A stretch of DNA of 64,000 nt from Sipunculus nudus. Its lineage: Eukaryota > Annelida > Sipuncula > Golfingiida > Sipunculidae. The stretch covers positions 50,719,429 to 50,783,428 of the forward strand of contig CM049312.1 in NCBI GenBank assembly GCA_026874595.1, read 5' to 3'. The translations under genes were made by a program, and so were the position numbers. A model generated the notes under the pieces. It was not told where the DNA came from. It was given only the letters and a program-made list of their open reading frames with translations, and did no database searches. Numbering within the stretch: the first letter of the stretch is position 1; each line of letters begins with the position of its first letter. Positions 45,717 to 57,390 of the stretch are shown here, one piece after another.

Positions 45717-47056
45717 ACTAGAATATCAGCAGAAGCTGACAAAAGCCCTCAGCCAAAAGAACAGTGTTTAGAGGTGGTAACAGTGAAAAGTACTAAATAT
45801 CTGTTCTCACATGGATGTATATCTGTACATGTCTCAGTTATAAATTTAAAATGGAGAGGTATGTACCATGACTCATAACAATCCATCAAATGCTTCCTGA
45901 AAATAAGCTTCTAAGTTTTATTCTATTGTAAGCTCTGTGACCTTGAAAAGCAGGTCAAGGTCACCCATCTTCGAACTTGACCGAGATTTTGTTGATATGC
46001 ATCTTCACCAAAGAAATAAAATTCCTATTGTGAATCCTTTTAGAGATATCCTGCTCACAAGGCCACAATTGAAAAATCCAAGAAAAATTCATTAAAAATC
46101 AGAAATTGCAGGTGGCGCCCCCAAATTTGTGCAGCAGTTACAGACCATCAGTCCCTATGATCATAGTAAGTATTGTAAAAATCCACCCAATGGTTCCTGA
46201 GAAATAAGCTTCTAAATGTTTTTTCTATAATCAGCTCTGTGACCTTGAAAAGCAGGTCAAGGTCACCCATCTTCGAACTTGACCGAGATTTTGTCATTAT
46301 ACATCTTCACCGAAAAAATAAAAATCCTACGGTGAAACCTTTTAGAGATATCCCGCTCACAGGCCCAAAGTTGAAAAATCCGATATAAATTCATTAAAAA
46401 TCAGAAATTGTAGGTGGTGCCACCAAACTTGTTAAGCAGGTACAGATTATCAGTCCCAATAATCATAGTAAGTTTTGTGAAAATCCACCCAATGGTTCCT
46501 GAGAAATAAGCTTCAAAATGTTTTTTCTATAATCAGCTCTGTGACCTTGAAAAGCAGGTCAAGGTCACCCATCTTCGAACTTGACCGAGATTTTGTCAAT
46601 ATACATCTTCACCGAAAAAATAAAATTCCTACGGTGAAACCTTTTAGAGATATCCCGCTCACAAGCCCAAAGTTGAAAAATCCGATAAAAATTCATTAAA
46701 AATCCGAAATTGTAGGTGGCGCCACCAAACGTGTGTAGCAGGTACAGATTATCAGTCCCAATAATCATAGTAAGTTTTGTGAAAATCCACCAAATGGTTC
46801 CTGAGTAATAAGCATCTAAGTGTTTTTCTATAATCAGCTCTAAAATGTAGAAAAATGGGTCAAGGTCACCCATCTTCGAACTTGACCGAGATTTTGTCGA
46901 TATACATCTATACCGAGGAAATAAAATTCTGACGGTGAATCCTTTTCAAGATATCCCGCTCACAAGGTAAAAGTTAACAGACGCCGGACGGACGGACGGA
47001 CGGACGGACAGCTTGGGTGATGACAATAGCCCATCAGCCTAAGGGCTGAGGGCTAA
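45717..47056 (+). mobile_element. Hairpin-ended element, family 2, copy 3 (complete, four monomers)
   Basis: The left end ACTAGAATATCAGCAGAAGC and AAAGCCCTCAGCC are as in the 14000 copy. Four monomers of about 310 bases follow, each with AGGTCAAGGTCACCCATCTT; there is a perfect GGTGGCGCCACC at 46715. The (ACGG)n tract is at 46985-47010 and the right hairpin ends GGGCTAA at 47056. It has one monomer more than the copy at 14000. Confidence 0.9.
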
Positions 47057-50000
47057 TAAAAAAAAACTGAAAATATAAGTTAAAATATTAGAATTCTAAG
47101 TTGCAATCATTATATATCCAGAGTTTAGCTCATATTGGGTCATATTATGCATACACATATATTTTATTATTTTTAAATCACAAATGTTTAAACTGAATTT
47201 AAAAGAAAATAATGCCACAACATGGCATCTACAAGATTATTCAATGAATCACTATCAAAAAGTTTTGCACATCGGAGTTTTCAGTACATGCTTAATCTTA
47301 TTCACCGAAATAAAATAAAAGATTCAGTAAATTTGGTAAAATAAAAACATCTTTTCAAATAAAGTATACACACTGTTGGTTGGATGAGGTACAAACAATA
47401 TCATTATGCTAATTACAATCTAAGCTATAATTTATTACTGGAATTAATAGTCAATTTCACACCTGGTGAAGTTTTTACTCTTCTCAAGTAAGGAATAACT
47501 TATCTGATGAACATCCACACTTTCATAGCAATACACCACTTTGTGGACACAATTAACAGTGCACTTTAATCATTGTAAGTGTAACCCTGGTGGTAAATAC
47601 AAAATCTAAAATGCAGCATTGCATAGCAAAGAATAAAAGGAAATACAGAAAATTATAACATCTAGGGGGGGGGGTGCAGGGCAGAGGGGAAGCCTGCTAG
47701 TAGTGGCCAAGCTGAGCCAAGGCAAGCTGCCTGGGGTGGGTTACATAATGCAAGTGAAGGCTGTACTACTAGGTGGGCTAGATGTAAACAACACTTGACA
47801 TGGTGTATGAAAACTTGAATAAAAGCTACTCTTTTCAATCAATTCCTTTGTAATTTCAGATTTTAAAAGAATAAATCCTTATGTATATGTCAGAGATGAG
47901 ATTGAAATCCAGGCGGATTTTAAATTCGCCTAGACGAGATTGCAATTGTGATCTCGCCTAGGCGAGATTGCAATTGTGATCTCGGCTAGACGGATTTTAA
48001 ACTCGCCTAGACGAGATCACAATCGCAATCTCGCCTAGGCGAGATTAAAATCCGTCATGGAGCAGGCCATGATTTTAATCTCGCCTAGGCGAGTTTAAAA
48101 TCTGTCTGGTGTCATCCAGGCGAGTTTAAAATCTGCCTGATATCACCTAGGCGAGTTTAAAATCTGCCTAGGCGAGATTAAAATAGCTGCCTAGGCGAGA
48201 TTAAAAAAGTGATCTGTTCTAATTTCCCAATAAATTTTGCATTGTAATTGACTTATGAAAGATGTTTTCAGTCGGATTTTCAATATTTTAACACTGAATG
48301 GTTACGTATAGTTCACAAGTAATATATTTATTAATATTTACAGAATATTATATTATTAATTAATAATTAACATTAATTTTGGAAATGGAATATTTTATAT
48401 TATATATTTTTATTAATATGGTTATGTATAGTTCACAAGTAATATATATTTGATATTATTTACAGAATATTATAATATTTATGTAATAATTAACATTTTT
48501 TTTTATTTTATATTTTTATTTATAAACTATGTAATAAGAAACTTACATTGGTATTGTATATGGCATATTCAAATGATATATGATGTGGGCTGCTGCTGAT
48601 TATTTACATAATAATTTTGTTGTCAATATTAATTTGAAGGGAAACTGGTATTAGTAATATTAGTAATGTAGTGTTTTAAAAAGACAAAAGGAACATAGCT
48701 CATTTATTTTTATCAATATAATTCAATGCATGTTCACATGCATAAATGATCTATTACTCTATGAATCTAGAAATCATATTTTTTTCTGATATGATATAAT
48801 ACTGTCCAAAAAAAGGCAGTTATCTTGTAACACAGTCTACATAAATATTGAAGCTTCACAAAATGCCTCACAAAACATTAAAAAAAAAAGATCAGAAGAA
48901 TATTATATACATTATAAGAAAAGACTAAATAAGACAAAGAAATATTCACTTGCATACATCTGTGTATCAACTTTTACCTTTTCTCATATGATGTTTAATT
49001 ACCTATAAAAAGGATGGTGTATCAAAATCCATCATAAATACTGATACCCTGCATATTTTGTACCATAAGTGTACATGTTTTGACTTTTGAGTGTTGAATA
49101 CCTGGGTGAAAAGAAACATTTGAACCAGATCAACCAACTAATTTGTTCTGTTTGTCCTGTAAGAATTATCAAATAGGATGATTGTTTATGTTAATGGGTA
49201 ATATACTCATTACATAGTGAAGTAATAGCTATCCAGACTAATCTATCTATCTGTCTATCTATCTATCTATGATTGATTCAATGTGCAAGTGGATGACTTT
49301 TTCCCCCAGATTTGCTCTTCATAATATCTCATAGGTGTGCTTCAATAAACCTCTTGTTACTCTCTAATTGCCATATATTTAAATACAATTACAAATTATT
49401 TTTTTGTAAAAATTATTAGTGATATTTACAATCCAAGGTTTTTAAGAAAACTGGAGAAAAAAAATAAAGATTAATTAATGTTTAGCAAATAATTGGTATA
49501 ATAAGGATGCTGTAGACCACACGAAACACATCAAAGGTGCAAATAATAATCAAATATCTATTTCATAATTCTGTTTCCAAAATTAATGTTAATTATCACA
49601 TGAATAATTATTACATTACTGTAAAAAAAAGTTAATTATTACATTAATACTATATTATTCTGTAAATATTAATAAATATATTACCTTTTAACTATATATA
49701 ACCATTCAGTGTTAAAATATTGAAAATCTGACTGAAAACATCTTTCATATGTCAATTACAATGCTTAATATATTAGGAAATTAGATCAGATCACTATTTT
49801 AATCTCGCCTAGGCAGATTTTAAACTCGCCTAAGTAATATCAGGCAGATTTTAAACTCGCCTGTATGACACCAGATGGATTTTAAACTCGCCTAGGCGAG
49901 ATTAAAATCCTGGCGTGCTCCATGATGGGATTTTAATCTCGCCTAGGCGAGATTGCGATTGTGATCTCGTCTAGGCGAGTTTAAAATCTGTCTAGCCGAG

Positions 50001-51436
50001 ATCACAATCGCAATCTCGCCTAGGCGAGATCACAATCGCAATCTCGTCTAGGCGAATTTAAAATCCGCCTGGATTTCAATCTCGTCTCTGACATATATAT
50101 GCTGTAAAAATTAAATCAACAGTGCTTACAGGGAAAAAACGTGCCATTGCCAAAGTTGGACAAAATTTAAGGTATTGATTTTTCATTTATGCTAATAACT
50201 TGAAAAATTTGCAAAATCAGATCTAATTTTGGGTAAACAGATGAATCTTGATAAAGTAAAGTTATATTCCTGAAAAAAAATCTCCAGCTTCAGCAATTCT
50301 CATCTTAAGTGAGTAAATATATTTCTTGATTTTTTAAAAAGTGCCTCATGTTTGGGCCCATAACTTAAAAAAAATACACAATACTGACATCATTTCTGGC
50401 ATGTGCATAGTGAATGTATAGAAAAATATTTATATTATATATGATCAAAGTCAGACCAGAGGTTTTGATATTAGGCAGTCTTAAAGTGTAACAATGGGTT
50501 TTTCATGGAAAAATAAAGTTGTTCATTAATATCTCAAAGGAATTAAGTCCTAGTGACCAAATTCTTAGCATGATAGGGGATTTTGGAGACATCTAATTGT
50601 ATGCCAAATTTAGGGAACTTAGAGCTGAAGCTCGGGAGCTGAGCTCTAGCAAACTGCATAACACTAGCTTGATGTAAATAATATGTGACATGGTGCTTGA
50701 AAACTTGAATATAATCTACAGTTTTTGATCAGCTGGTTTCAAATTTCTGGTGTTAACAGTTGAAATGCTAACAGAACATGCTTTGAAAATTAAATCCACA
50801 GCAGTTACAGGAAAAAACGTGCCATGGTCAAAGTTGGGCAAAATTTAAGGTACCAATTTTTTAATTTTGCTAATATTTTAAAAAATTTAAAAGATTTTGA
50901 TCTAATTTTGGGTATACAATTTAATTTTGATTAATAAAAGTAATATTACTGGAAAAATGTGCTAAGCTTTAACAAGTTTTGTGTTAAGTGATCAAATTTC
51001 TTTCCTGATTATTTACAAAATGCATTATGTTTGGGCCCATAACTTTTTTAAATTATATAATACAGACCTAATTACTGGCATGTACAAAGACAGACCTAAT
51101 TACTGGCACGTACAAAGGAACTATATAGAGGATTATTTATGGTAAATATGAGGGAAAACAGATGAGTGGTTTTGATATTAGGCAGTCCTGAAGTGTGAAA
51201 ACAGATTTTTAATAAAAAATTGAGGTTTTTCCCTAATTTCTCAAAGGAATGAAGTCGCAAAGACCCAGTTTTCGGCTTGGTAGGAGATCTTGGGGACATC
51301 TAACATTATGCCAAATTTTGGATTCCTAGGTCTTACGGTTTCAAAACGTGCCACATCTACAGACGGACAATCGGACGGAAAGACGACGGACAATGGACCA
51401 CGACTATAGCTCAGATGACTTATAGTCAGCTGAGCT
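47057..51436 (+). mobile_element. Long family 1-tailed element, split by the foldback at 47889-50092
   Basis: The first part (47066-47888) matches 7390-8215. After the foldback, module A continues at 50093 exactly where the 8216 copy does (ATATATGCTG). Two tandem module A units end with a degraded ACGG tract (51360-51390) and the right hairpin 51408-51436. Without the foldback the length is about 2.2 kb. No left hairpin is seen; the start directly abuts the family 2 element's right end. Confidence 0.75.
47889..50092. mobile_element. Foldback element (2.2 kb) with inverted arms of about 500 bp
   Basis: The left end is GTCAGAGATGAGATTGAAAT and the right end ATTTCAATCTCGTCTCTGAC. The arms stay recognisably inverted through about 48400 and 49555, including TGTTTTCAGTCGGATTTTCA / TGAAAATCTGACTGAAAACA. 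The outer 300 bases of each arm contain three copies of the 14-bp palindrome CTCGCCTAGGCGAG and many TTTAAACTCGCC / GGCGAGTTTAAA words, so each arm can also fold on itself. The loop is AT-rich with no coding frame. An (ATCT)n run is at 49238-49270. Inserted in an AT run, so the target duplication length is ambiguous (ATAT or longer). Confidence 0.9.
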
Positions 51437-51439
51437 TAA

Positions 51440-51665
51440 AATCCAAGAATAAAAAATAAATTTTAAATAAAAATTTTTAAAAAATCCAAGACTTAAAAAA
51501 AAATTTTTTTTTTAAACCTAAAAATATATATATGCATGATATGAAAGAAATCTGTCCTTTAGTTTTCAATTTATCATGCTAACAGTACTGTCAAGTGGCA
51601 ATGGTGGGGTATTAACAGGCGCAAAAGCAAGAAAACGACTCAAGTGGCGCCACCTGTATTAGCAT
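51440..51665 (+). repeat. Monomer shared with 45120-45300
   Basis: ATATATATATGCATGATATG, TCATGCTAACAGTACTGTCA and AGTGGCGCCACCTGTATTAG match the monomer described at 44719-45311. It resumes beyond the hAT element at 52511 as ATTAGCATAATCGCTGCTGT. Confidence 0.6.
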
Positions 51666-52510
51666 TAGGGTTGGGACGGTTACCGGTATAGGGTATTATC
51701 ACGATATCTGACAGCTACGGTTATCATACCGTCAACTTTCCTATTATCGCGATACCACGATATCAATTTTGTTCACGATTTTGGTTCACAAGCAAGCCCT
51801 TGAAGTTCAAAATAAATTTATTTCAGAGAATCACCTTAATTTTCATAAACCACATGTATTTAAATGCACGCGTGTGGGTGAAACTGTGTGCTTTCAGACT
51901 TCGGGATTAGTCGGAAATGTCCGGAAGTAGCAGGATGAATCAGAGAGGACCTAAGCCTGGGAATTCCAGGACAAAATAACATTGTAATGAAAGAGCAATA
52001 AATTCACATATTTATGCTTAATTGCATAGAACGAAAATGTCAAAATAAAAGTGTCACAACTGAATTGAACATTCCATACGGGTTGCATATTTTGCCATAT
52101 AAAATTGGGATGGTATATTTAGCCATGATTGGTATGACACGCTCTCCTAAAAAATTCGCCGGGATTCTCCGGCTTTTATGTAGCTATAGGAAACTGATGG
52201 AAAGTTCTGACAAGCGTGATTTGACGATGGGGGCAGGACTTCCCGCGCCTCAAGCTTGCACACCTGCAGGACCTTCATGCAACTTACATCACTTAATGAG
52301 TCATTCTGTGGTACTGGCACAATAGGTATAAATGATATTAATACTTAACCCCTTGTATAAGGTCAAGACAAAGGCGGTTGTTATAAATATCATTACTGAA
52401 GGCTTATTAATGCCATTATATATAATTAAAAATATCGCGATATCACAGTATATCGCGATAAAATTTGAATAATTATCATGATATCAAAAATCCATATCGT
52501 CCCAACACTA
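51666..52510. mobile_element. hAT-like non-autonomous element (845 bp) with perfect 8-bp target duplication
   Basis: Starts TAGGGTTGGGACGGTTACCG and ends CATATCGTCCCAACACTA: inverted termini of about 15 bases with one or two mismatches. The flanks are ATTAGCAT at 51658-51665 and again at 52511-52518, a perfect 8-bp duplication. Subterminal regions are full of ATATCGCGATA-type words, giving strong internal folding. A 103-codon plus-strand frame at 52014-52325 lacks transposase motifs and is probably chance. Confidence 0.9.
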
Positions 52511-52539
52511 ATTAGCATAATCGCTGCTGTGACCTTGAA

Positions 52540-52731
52540 ACAAGGCCTACAGGCCTAATGCGAACCTGTGCAGTGAGATTACACCAGGTATAATGATTCA
52601 ATGCTTAACCATTACTTTTCCAGAACATGTGTAACATGTATATAACAATGCAAGTACTAAACACTTAGAACAAGAAAAAATTAAACAAACATCACTGCTG
52701 CAATTCTGGCATGGGTGCACATAACACAAAA
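52540..52731 (+). mobile_element. Family 4 head
   Basis: ACAAGGCCTACAGGCCTAAT, then ACACCAGGTATAATGATTCA and AACAATGCAAGTACTAAACA, almost as at 16905. It is cut by the family 3 element at 52732. Confidence 0.7.
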
Positions 52732-54486
52732 ACTAGAATATGGGTAGTCAACAAGCTACTACGTGTATCCACCAAAATCAGAGTGGGAATAGAATGAGGT
52801 GTGTTGCATAAAAGCCTGGATGTCTGCAGCTGAAATGCGTATGTAGGTTGCGCCACCTATCACAAAATCCAGAAAGCTGTCCAAGATGTATAAACATGCA
52901 AAATTTTAGGCAGATAAGTCAAACCACTACTGAGATATGAGTGATTTTAGCCCATGGCAGAAAAACAGTTGGATCCTGTGCAAAAATGGTGGCAGGTGGC
53001 CACCAATTTTGTGTATGATTAAGAGATATGTGAGATCTATACCCATGCAAAATTTCAGGAGGATATGTCAAACCAGTCTTCATATATAAGCCTGAATGTC
53101 TGCAGCGTATACATAAATATAGGTGGCGCCACCTGCCACAAAATCGAGAAAGCTATCCAAGATGTATAAACATGCAAATTTTTAGGCAGATAAGTCACAC
53201 CACTACTGAGATATGAGTGATTTTAGCCAACAGCAAACAAACAGACGGACACTGTGCAAAAATAGTGGCACGTGGCGCCACCAATTTTGTGTATGATTAA
53301 GAGCTATGCGAGTTCTATACACATGCAAAATTTCAGGTTTATATGTCAAACCGGTCCTGAGAAATAAGCCTGAATGTCTGCAGTGTATACATAAATGTAG
53401 GTGGCGCCACCTGCCACAAAATCCAGAAAGCTATCCAAGATGTATGAACACGCAAAATTTTAGGCAGATAAGTCAAACCACTGCCGAGATATGAGTGATT
53501 TTAGCCCACGGCAGACAAACTAATGGGACCTGTTGCAATAACATTTTACTGGACTTAAGCCCAGTTTGGAGCCTAAATACCATGATTTCAATTGTGACGT
53601 CATAATGGTTACCATGGTGACACACAGATGCCCCCGGGGCTAAAGTCACCTACATGACTTAAGTCACCTTATTGCAACACACCCATGGACGCTGTGCAAA
53701 AATGGTGGCAGGTGGCACCACCAATTTTGTGTATGATTAAGAGCTATGTGAGATCTATACACATGCAAAATTTTTGCCCAATTGGTCAAAAGGTTCCTGA
53801 GATAGGAGCTTGGATGTCTGCAGCGTAAATTTGAATGTAGGTGGCGCCACCTGTGATAAAACAAGAAAGCTGTTAAGGATGTATATAAACCTGCAAAATT
53901 TCAAGTGGATAAGTCAAACCACTGCCGAGATATGAGTGATTTTATCCCAAAGCATATAAACAGATGGACGCTGTGCAAAAATGGTTGCAAGTGGTGCCAC
54001 CCGTTTTGCGTATGATAAAGAGCTCTGGGAGATCTATAAACATGCAAAATTTGGCCCAGCTGGTCAAACTGTTCCCGAGATATGAGTTTGGATGTCTGCA
54101 AATTTCAGGTGGACAAGTCCAACCAATGCAGAGCTATTTTAACCCAAGGCAGATGAACAGATGGACCCGTGCACTATTTGAGTGTATATTATAAAGCTAT
54201 CCAGGGGCTACATTTGTGCACAATTTTTAGCCTAATCAGTCAAACGGTTCCCGAAATATGTGGGTTTATGTGTGGAAACAGATGCACAAATGGACGCTGG
54301 GCAGAGGAAGGGTCAGGTGTCAACCAAAAATGAGGGCGCAGCAATTCACACGTGTCCTGATCATAATTTCTAATTTTAAAAAAATTCTGCCCTGTGGTTA
54401 CAGAGTTCTCCGGAAACCTATGCGGCAGCGGCAGCCGCGGCGTCCAACTGAAAACATGGTATCCGAAAAACTGTTTTGGTGTATAC
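52732..54486 (+). mobile_element. Hairpin-ended element, family 3, copy 3 (complete, with nested MITE)
   Basis: The left end ACTAGAATATGGGTAGTCAA has a hairpin around ACAAG and then GTGTATCCACCAAAATCAGA. About seven monomers carry perfect GGTGGCGCCACC at 53122, 53400 and 53840 and near-perfect versions elsewhere. The right hairpin 54459-54486 pairs GTATCCGAAAAAC with GTTTTGGTGTATAC. A separate inverted-repeat element is inserted at about 53521-53688. Confidence 0.88.
53521..53688. mobile_element. Small MITE (about 168 bp) inside the family 3 element
   Basis: TAATGGGACCTGTTGCAATA at the left and the reverse complement of the right end (ATGGGTGTGTTGCAATAAGG) share TGTTGCAATAA and ATGGG. The next inner words (GACTTAAG) are also inverted. 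It splits a family 3 monomer between CAGACAAAC and GGACGCTGTGCAAAAATGG, a junction that is continuous in neighbouring monomers. The interior has GTGACGTCATAATGG and CCCCCGGGGC, both palindromic. Confidence 0.75.
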
Positions 54487-54489
54487 AAC

Positions 54490-57070
54490 AAGCAAATTAA
54501 AGGAATTTATGTCCTCCGCTTTCACCTTTAAGCCGGGATGATTTTAAAGTGTGTGGTGACTAAGTAGAAATAGTATTAACCCTGCTCAAAAGATGGCAGC
54601 ACTTGATAGTTATTGCCAAATATTCAAGTATTTTATGTCTACTGATTGAGACACCTGTCTGTGATTAGTGAAACTAAATGTGGTGATTCATCATATAATA
54701 AATGAAATATTATATTGTATTAAATTATAATCTTGTGAGACAGGCACTCCAAAACCAATTCCAGCCAAGGTAAGTGTGAGAGCAATCACTGTCCCAAATT
54801 TGAATGAAATCGGATAAAATTTAGGAGAGTTATCGCATGGAAAGAAAACCTGACGGACAGACAAACCCAACTCAATGTCCCCTGTTCCTTCCAAGGAAGT
54901 GGGAGACAATTAATACCCCCAAGCAGGTTTGGCATTCTTCCTGGATGATAGGTATTTCTTCCCTTCCTAGGGAAGTTAGGGAAATTTCTGGGAAGAAAAG
55001 AAAGTTTCTGGGAATAAAATGAATTTAGGGAAGAAACTGTTGACATTTTCCACCAACTGTTATTAGACATGTAAACATATTTAACAGAGAATCACAGAAT
55101 AATGTAGTACAAGTATTCATTATTTACACATTGTTATTCATTATTTATACAATAAATTAGAAATTTTACTGAATTTAATTAATTAAATAAATAGAACTGA
55201 TAGTATGAGAACAGTAACACTGTCACTATGCCTAAGACTGAGACTGATCAGTTCCATCAGTGTTTTGAATTCATGCTGAAAACATTTACTCCCAAAATAT
55301 CTATTGCACGTTTTTTGTTAGACCTGTGGTTTTTACCTGAATCTCTGTTCACTGGTTTGGGTTAGTCCCAAAATGTCTGCTGGATATGATCTACTAGTAA
55401 AAGGGTGATTTTCAGTTGTTTCCACATTCCTTTAATTCCTAGGTATATATAATAAACATATAATTATTAATTAACCAGTTAGTACCAATAATTAATTAAG
55501 GAAGCTACTCGCAACCTTAAAGTTTGATAATCGTTCATAGCTGAATGGACTCCCACATGTTCACTATGCTAAATGATAGAACAAATCTTTAACAAAGAAG
55601 TTTAAATAGCCTTTGATCCTTAAACTTGATCTTTAAGAATCAAAATAATAAGTAATAGATTAGTAGTAGAAGCCTTTAGACATTTTGGAATTCCTCTAAT
55701 TTCCTATAGTAGATGTTATGGGAGAATGAAAAGTAGATAAAAACATTTGAACCCAAGTACAGGATTTTAAGCCTGTTAATAAAACACAGTAAAATACATC
55801 CATTTAGACAGATTAGATCACTCATAATCAATTCCTCTCAAGCATAATGAAAGCATTTAAAACTCACCCAATCACCTTCAAAGCTTGTTGAATTTATAAA
55901 AAATAGCTTCTTCCCTTTAAAATAAACTGTTACCCGCCAAAATATTTCCCTGAAACCATTTGCTTACTCCTGTAAACCAGTGTTAAACAGTGGACCAGGT
56001 GCAATCACAGGGGTTGTATCGCCCAGCCACGACACGTGTCAATCAGGAGATGCCCTGACTTGGTCTTATTATGGTGAACAGACACACTTGGACTGTGTTT
56101 ACCAACACGCAGAGTCATAACAAGGTCTTAAACAACCGTATGCGAGGTACTGAGACTGTGTGCTGGGGTGGATTTTCGGGAAAACTTTTATAAAGCAAAA
56201 CTGAACTGATAGTGTGAAAGAATAGACATGTATGATATTGCTCCTGATCATGTCCCTTAAACTAGTATAGAGACCTTGTTTAAACTTCAATACTCAAGTT
56301 GCAGCAGAATATATAAAATGATAAAGTGAAAAAGTATGGGGTTTTTCCAGTTAAATTTGTGTCCATTTTCTCATTTTAATTATGCCTTTACTTCTTGTGA
56401 CCTTTTTCTGACCAAAATCGTAAATTTTTCTGCAGACCACGTGATTTTTTCACTGACTTTTTTTCCTACCCAAAATTGTTCCTTTATTTTGTGAGACTTT
56501 TTTCCCCCTATGATTTTATTTCCTAGAGTCTTTTATTAAATCTGTGTTGTTTATATTGTAGTTGCTTAGTTTAAATTTTTAAAAGATATGGTTAGTTACT
56601 TAAAAATTATAATTGCTTATCAAGTATAAATTTAGAATTTAACTTTTCTGGGGCATTTTAATCAAATATGCAACTTTTGCTCCATTCAACCTGTGACTTT
56701 TTTATATATTTTTTCCTACACAAACCTGATGACTTCACTTTCATTTTCACCCATGTTTGTGACTTTTTTCCGCGACTTTGTTTCCAAACCAAAATTATGC
56801 CTTTAATTTCTCAGAATTTTTCGGGTCATCTTTGCTGCTTCGTAGTCCTTTCAGCCCTGCCACGCCACTGGTCCATCAAAATGTTGGAAATTCCAAAAGT
56901 GCAAGAAACAGCTGGTGAGCGACTGGGAGTGTGACACAGATGTAAACAGAGCGATAATGGAAGCTTTCACTGATCACATCCCGGTAGTTCCGGGTAGTGA
57001 GCACCTTTAAGACCTTAATTTTGTGATCCGTCATTGATCATTCCCGTAAATCAAAATAACGTCTGTTTTG
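54490..57070. other. Intron 1, no gene recognised; a few repeat fragments
   Basis: 54780-54870 (AATTTGAATGAAATCGGATA ... CCTGACGGACAGAC) looks like the end of a further dispersed repeat with a short ACGG-like tail. 56380-56830 has loose, degenerate copies of GTGACTTTTTTCC with CCAAAATT-ATGCCTTTA. The 88- and 94-codon frames in this stretch lack motifs or splice context. The remainder is AT-rich and featureless to me. Confidence 0.45.
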
Positions 57071-57074
57071 TTAC

Positions 57075-57142
57075 CTGAGATCCTCTGCCTGTTGAAAAAG
57101 GTCTCGGACAAATCGCAACATGCCATTTCGCGCGTTCTCCAT
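57075..57142 (-). CDS. Exon 1 coding part (22 codons plus 2 bases), start of the unidentified gene
   Basis: On the minus strand ATG at 57142 sits in AACAACATGG, with A at -3 and G at +4. An in-frame TGA lies 12 bases upstream, so this is the first possible Met of the frame. The peptide reads MENARNGMLRFVRDLFQQAE and ends DL plus two bases, at a CTCAG|GTAACA donor (57075/57074). Those two bases (AG) plus the first base of the exon at 36950 (C) make Ser, continuing with LLTQRIIRGKYQ. The predicted N-terminus is a charged helix. CpG is more frequent here than in the surrounding introns, in line with a promoter-proximal first exon. Family unknown; the link to the other exons rests on strand, order and phase. 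Confidence 0.5.
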
Positions 57143-57331
57143 GTTGTTGACAGCTCAACGCCAGGAATTCATAAAATTGCCACCAGATGGAACCAGGAGT
57201 CATCAGCATCTTGCCCCTAAGATCGCCAAAAAACTGACCCATAAATTCGAGAACAAGGCGGGGGAGCAAATATTGGGTTGGTGGCTGATATGTATTATTT
57301 AAAATAAGTTCTTAAAATTTAGTTATGAAAA

Positions 57332-57390
<59 letters not shown>

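Noticed and set aside
52014-52325. 103-codon plus-strand frame inside the hAT-like element
   Set aside because: No transposase motifs such as the hAT dimerisation region; probably chance in a non-autonomous element.
56668-56934. 88-codon plus-strand frame rich in Phe
   Set aside because: It consists of degenerate GTGACTTTTTTCC repeats.
57051-57269. 72-codon minus-strand frame overlapping exon 1
   Set aside because: It is in a different frame from the one with good start context and matching phase, and it reads through the donor.
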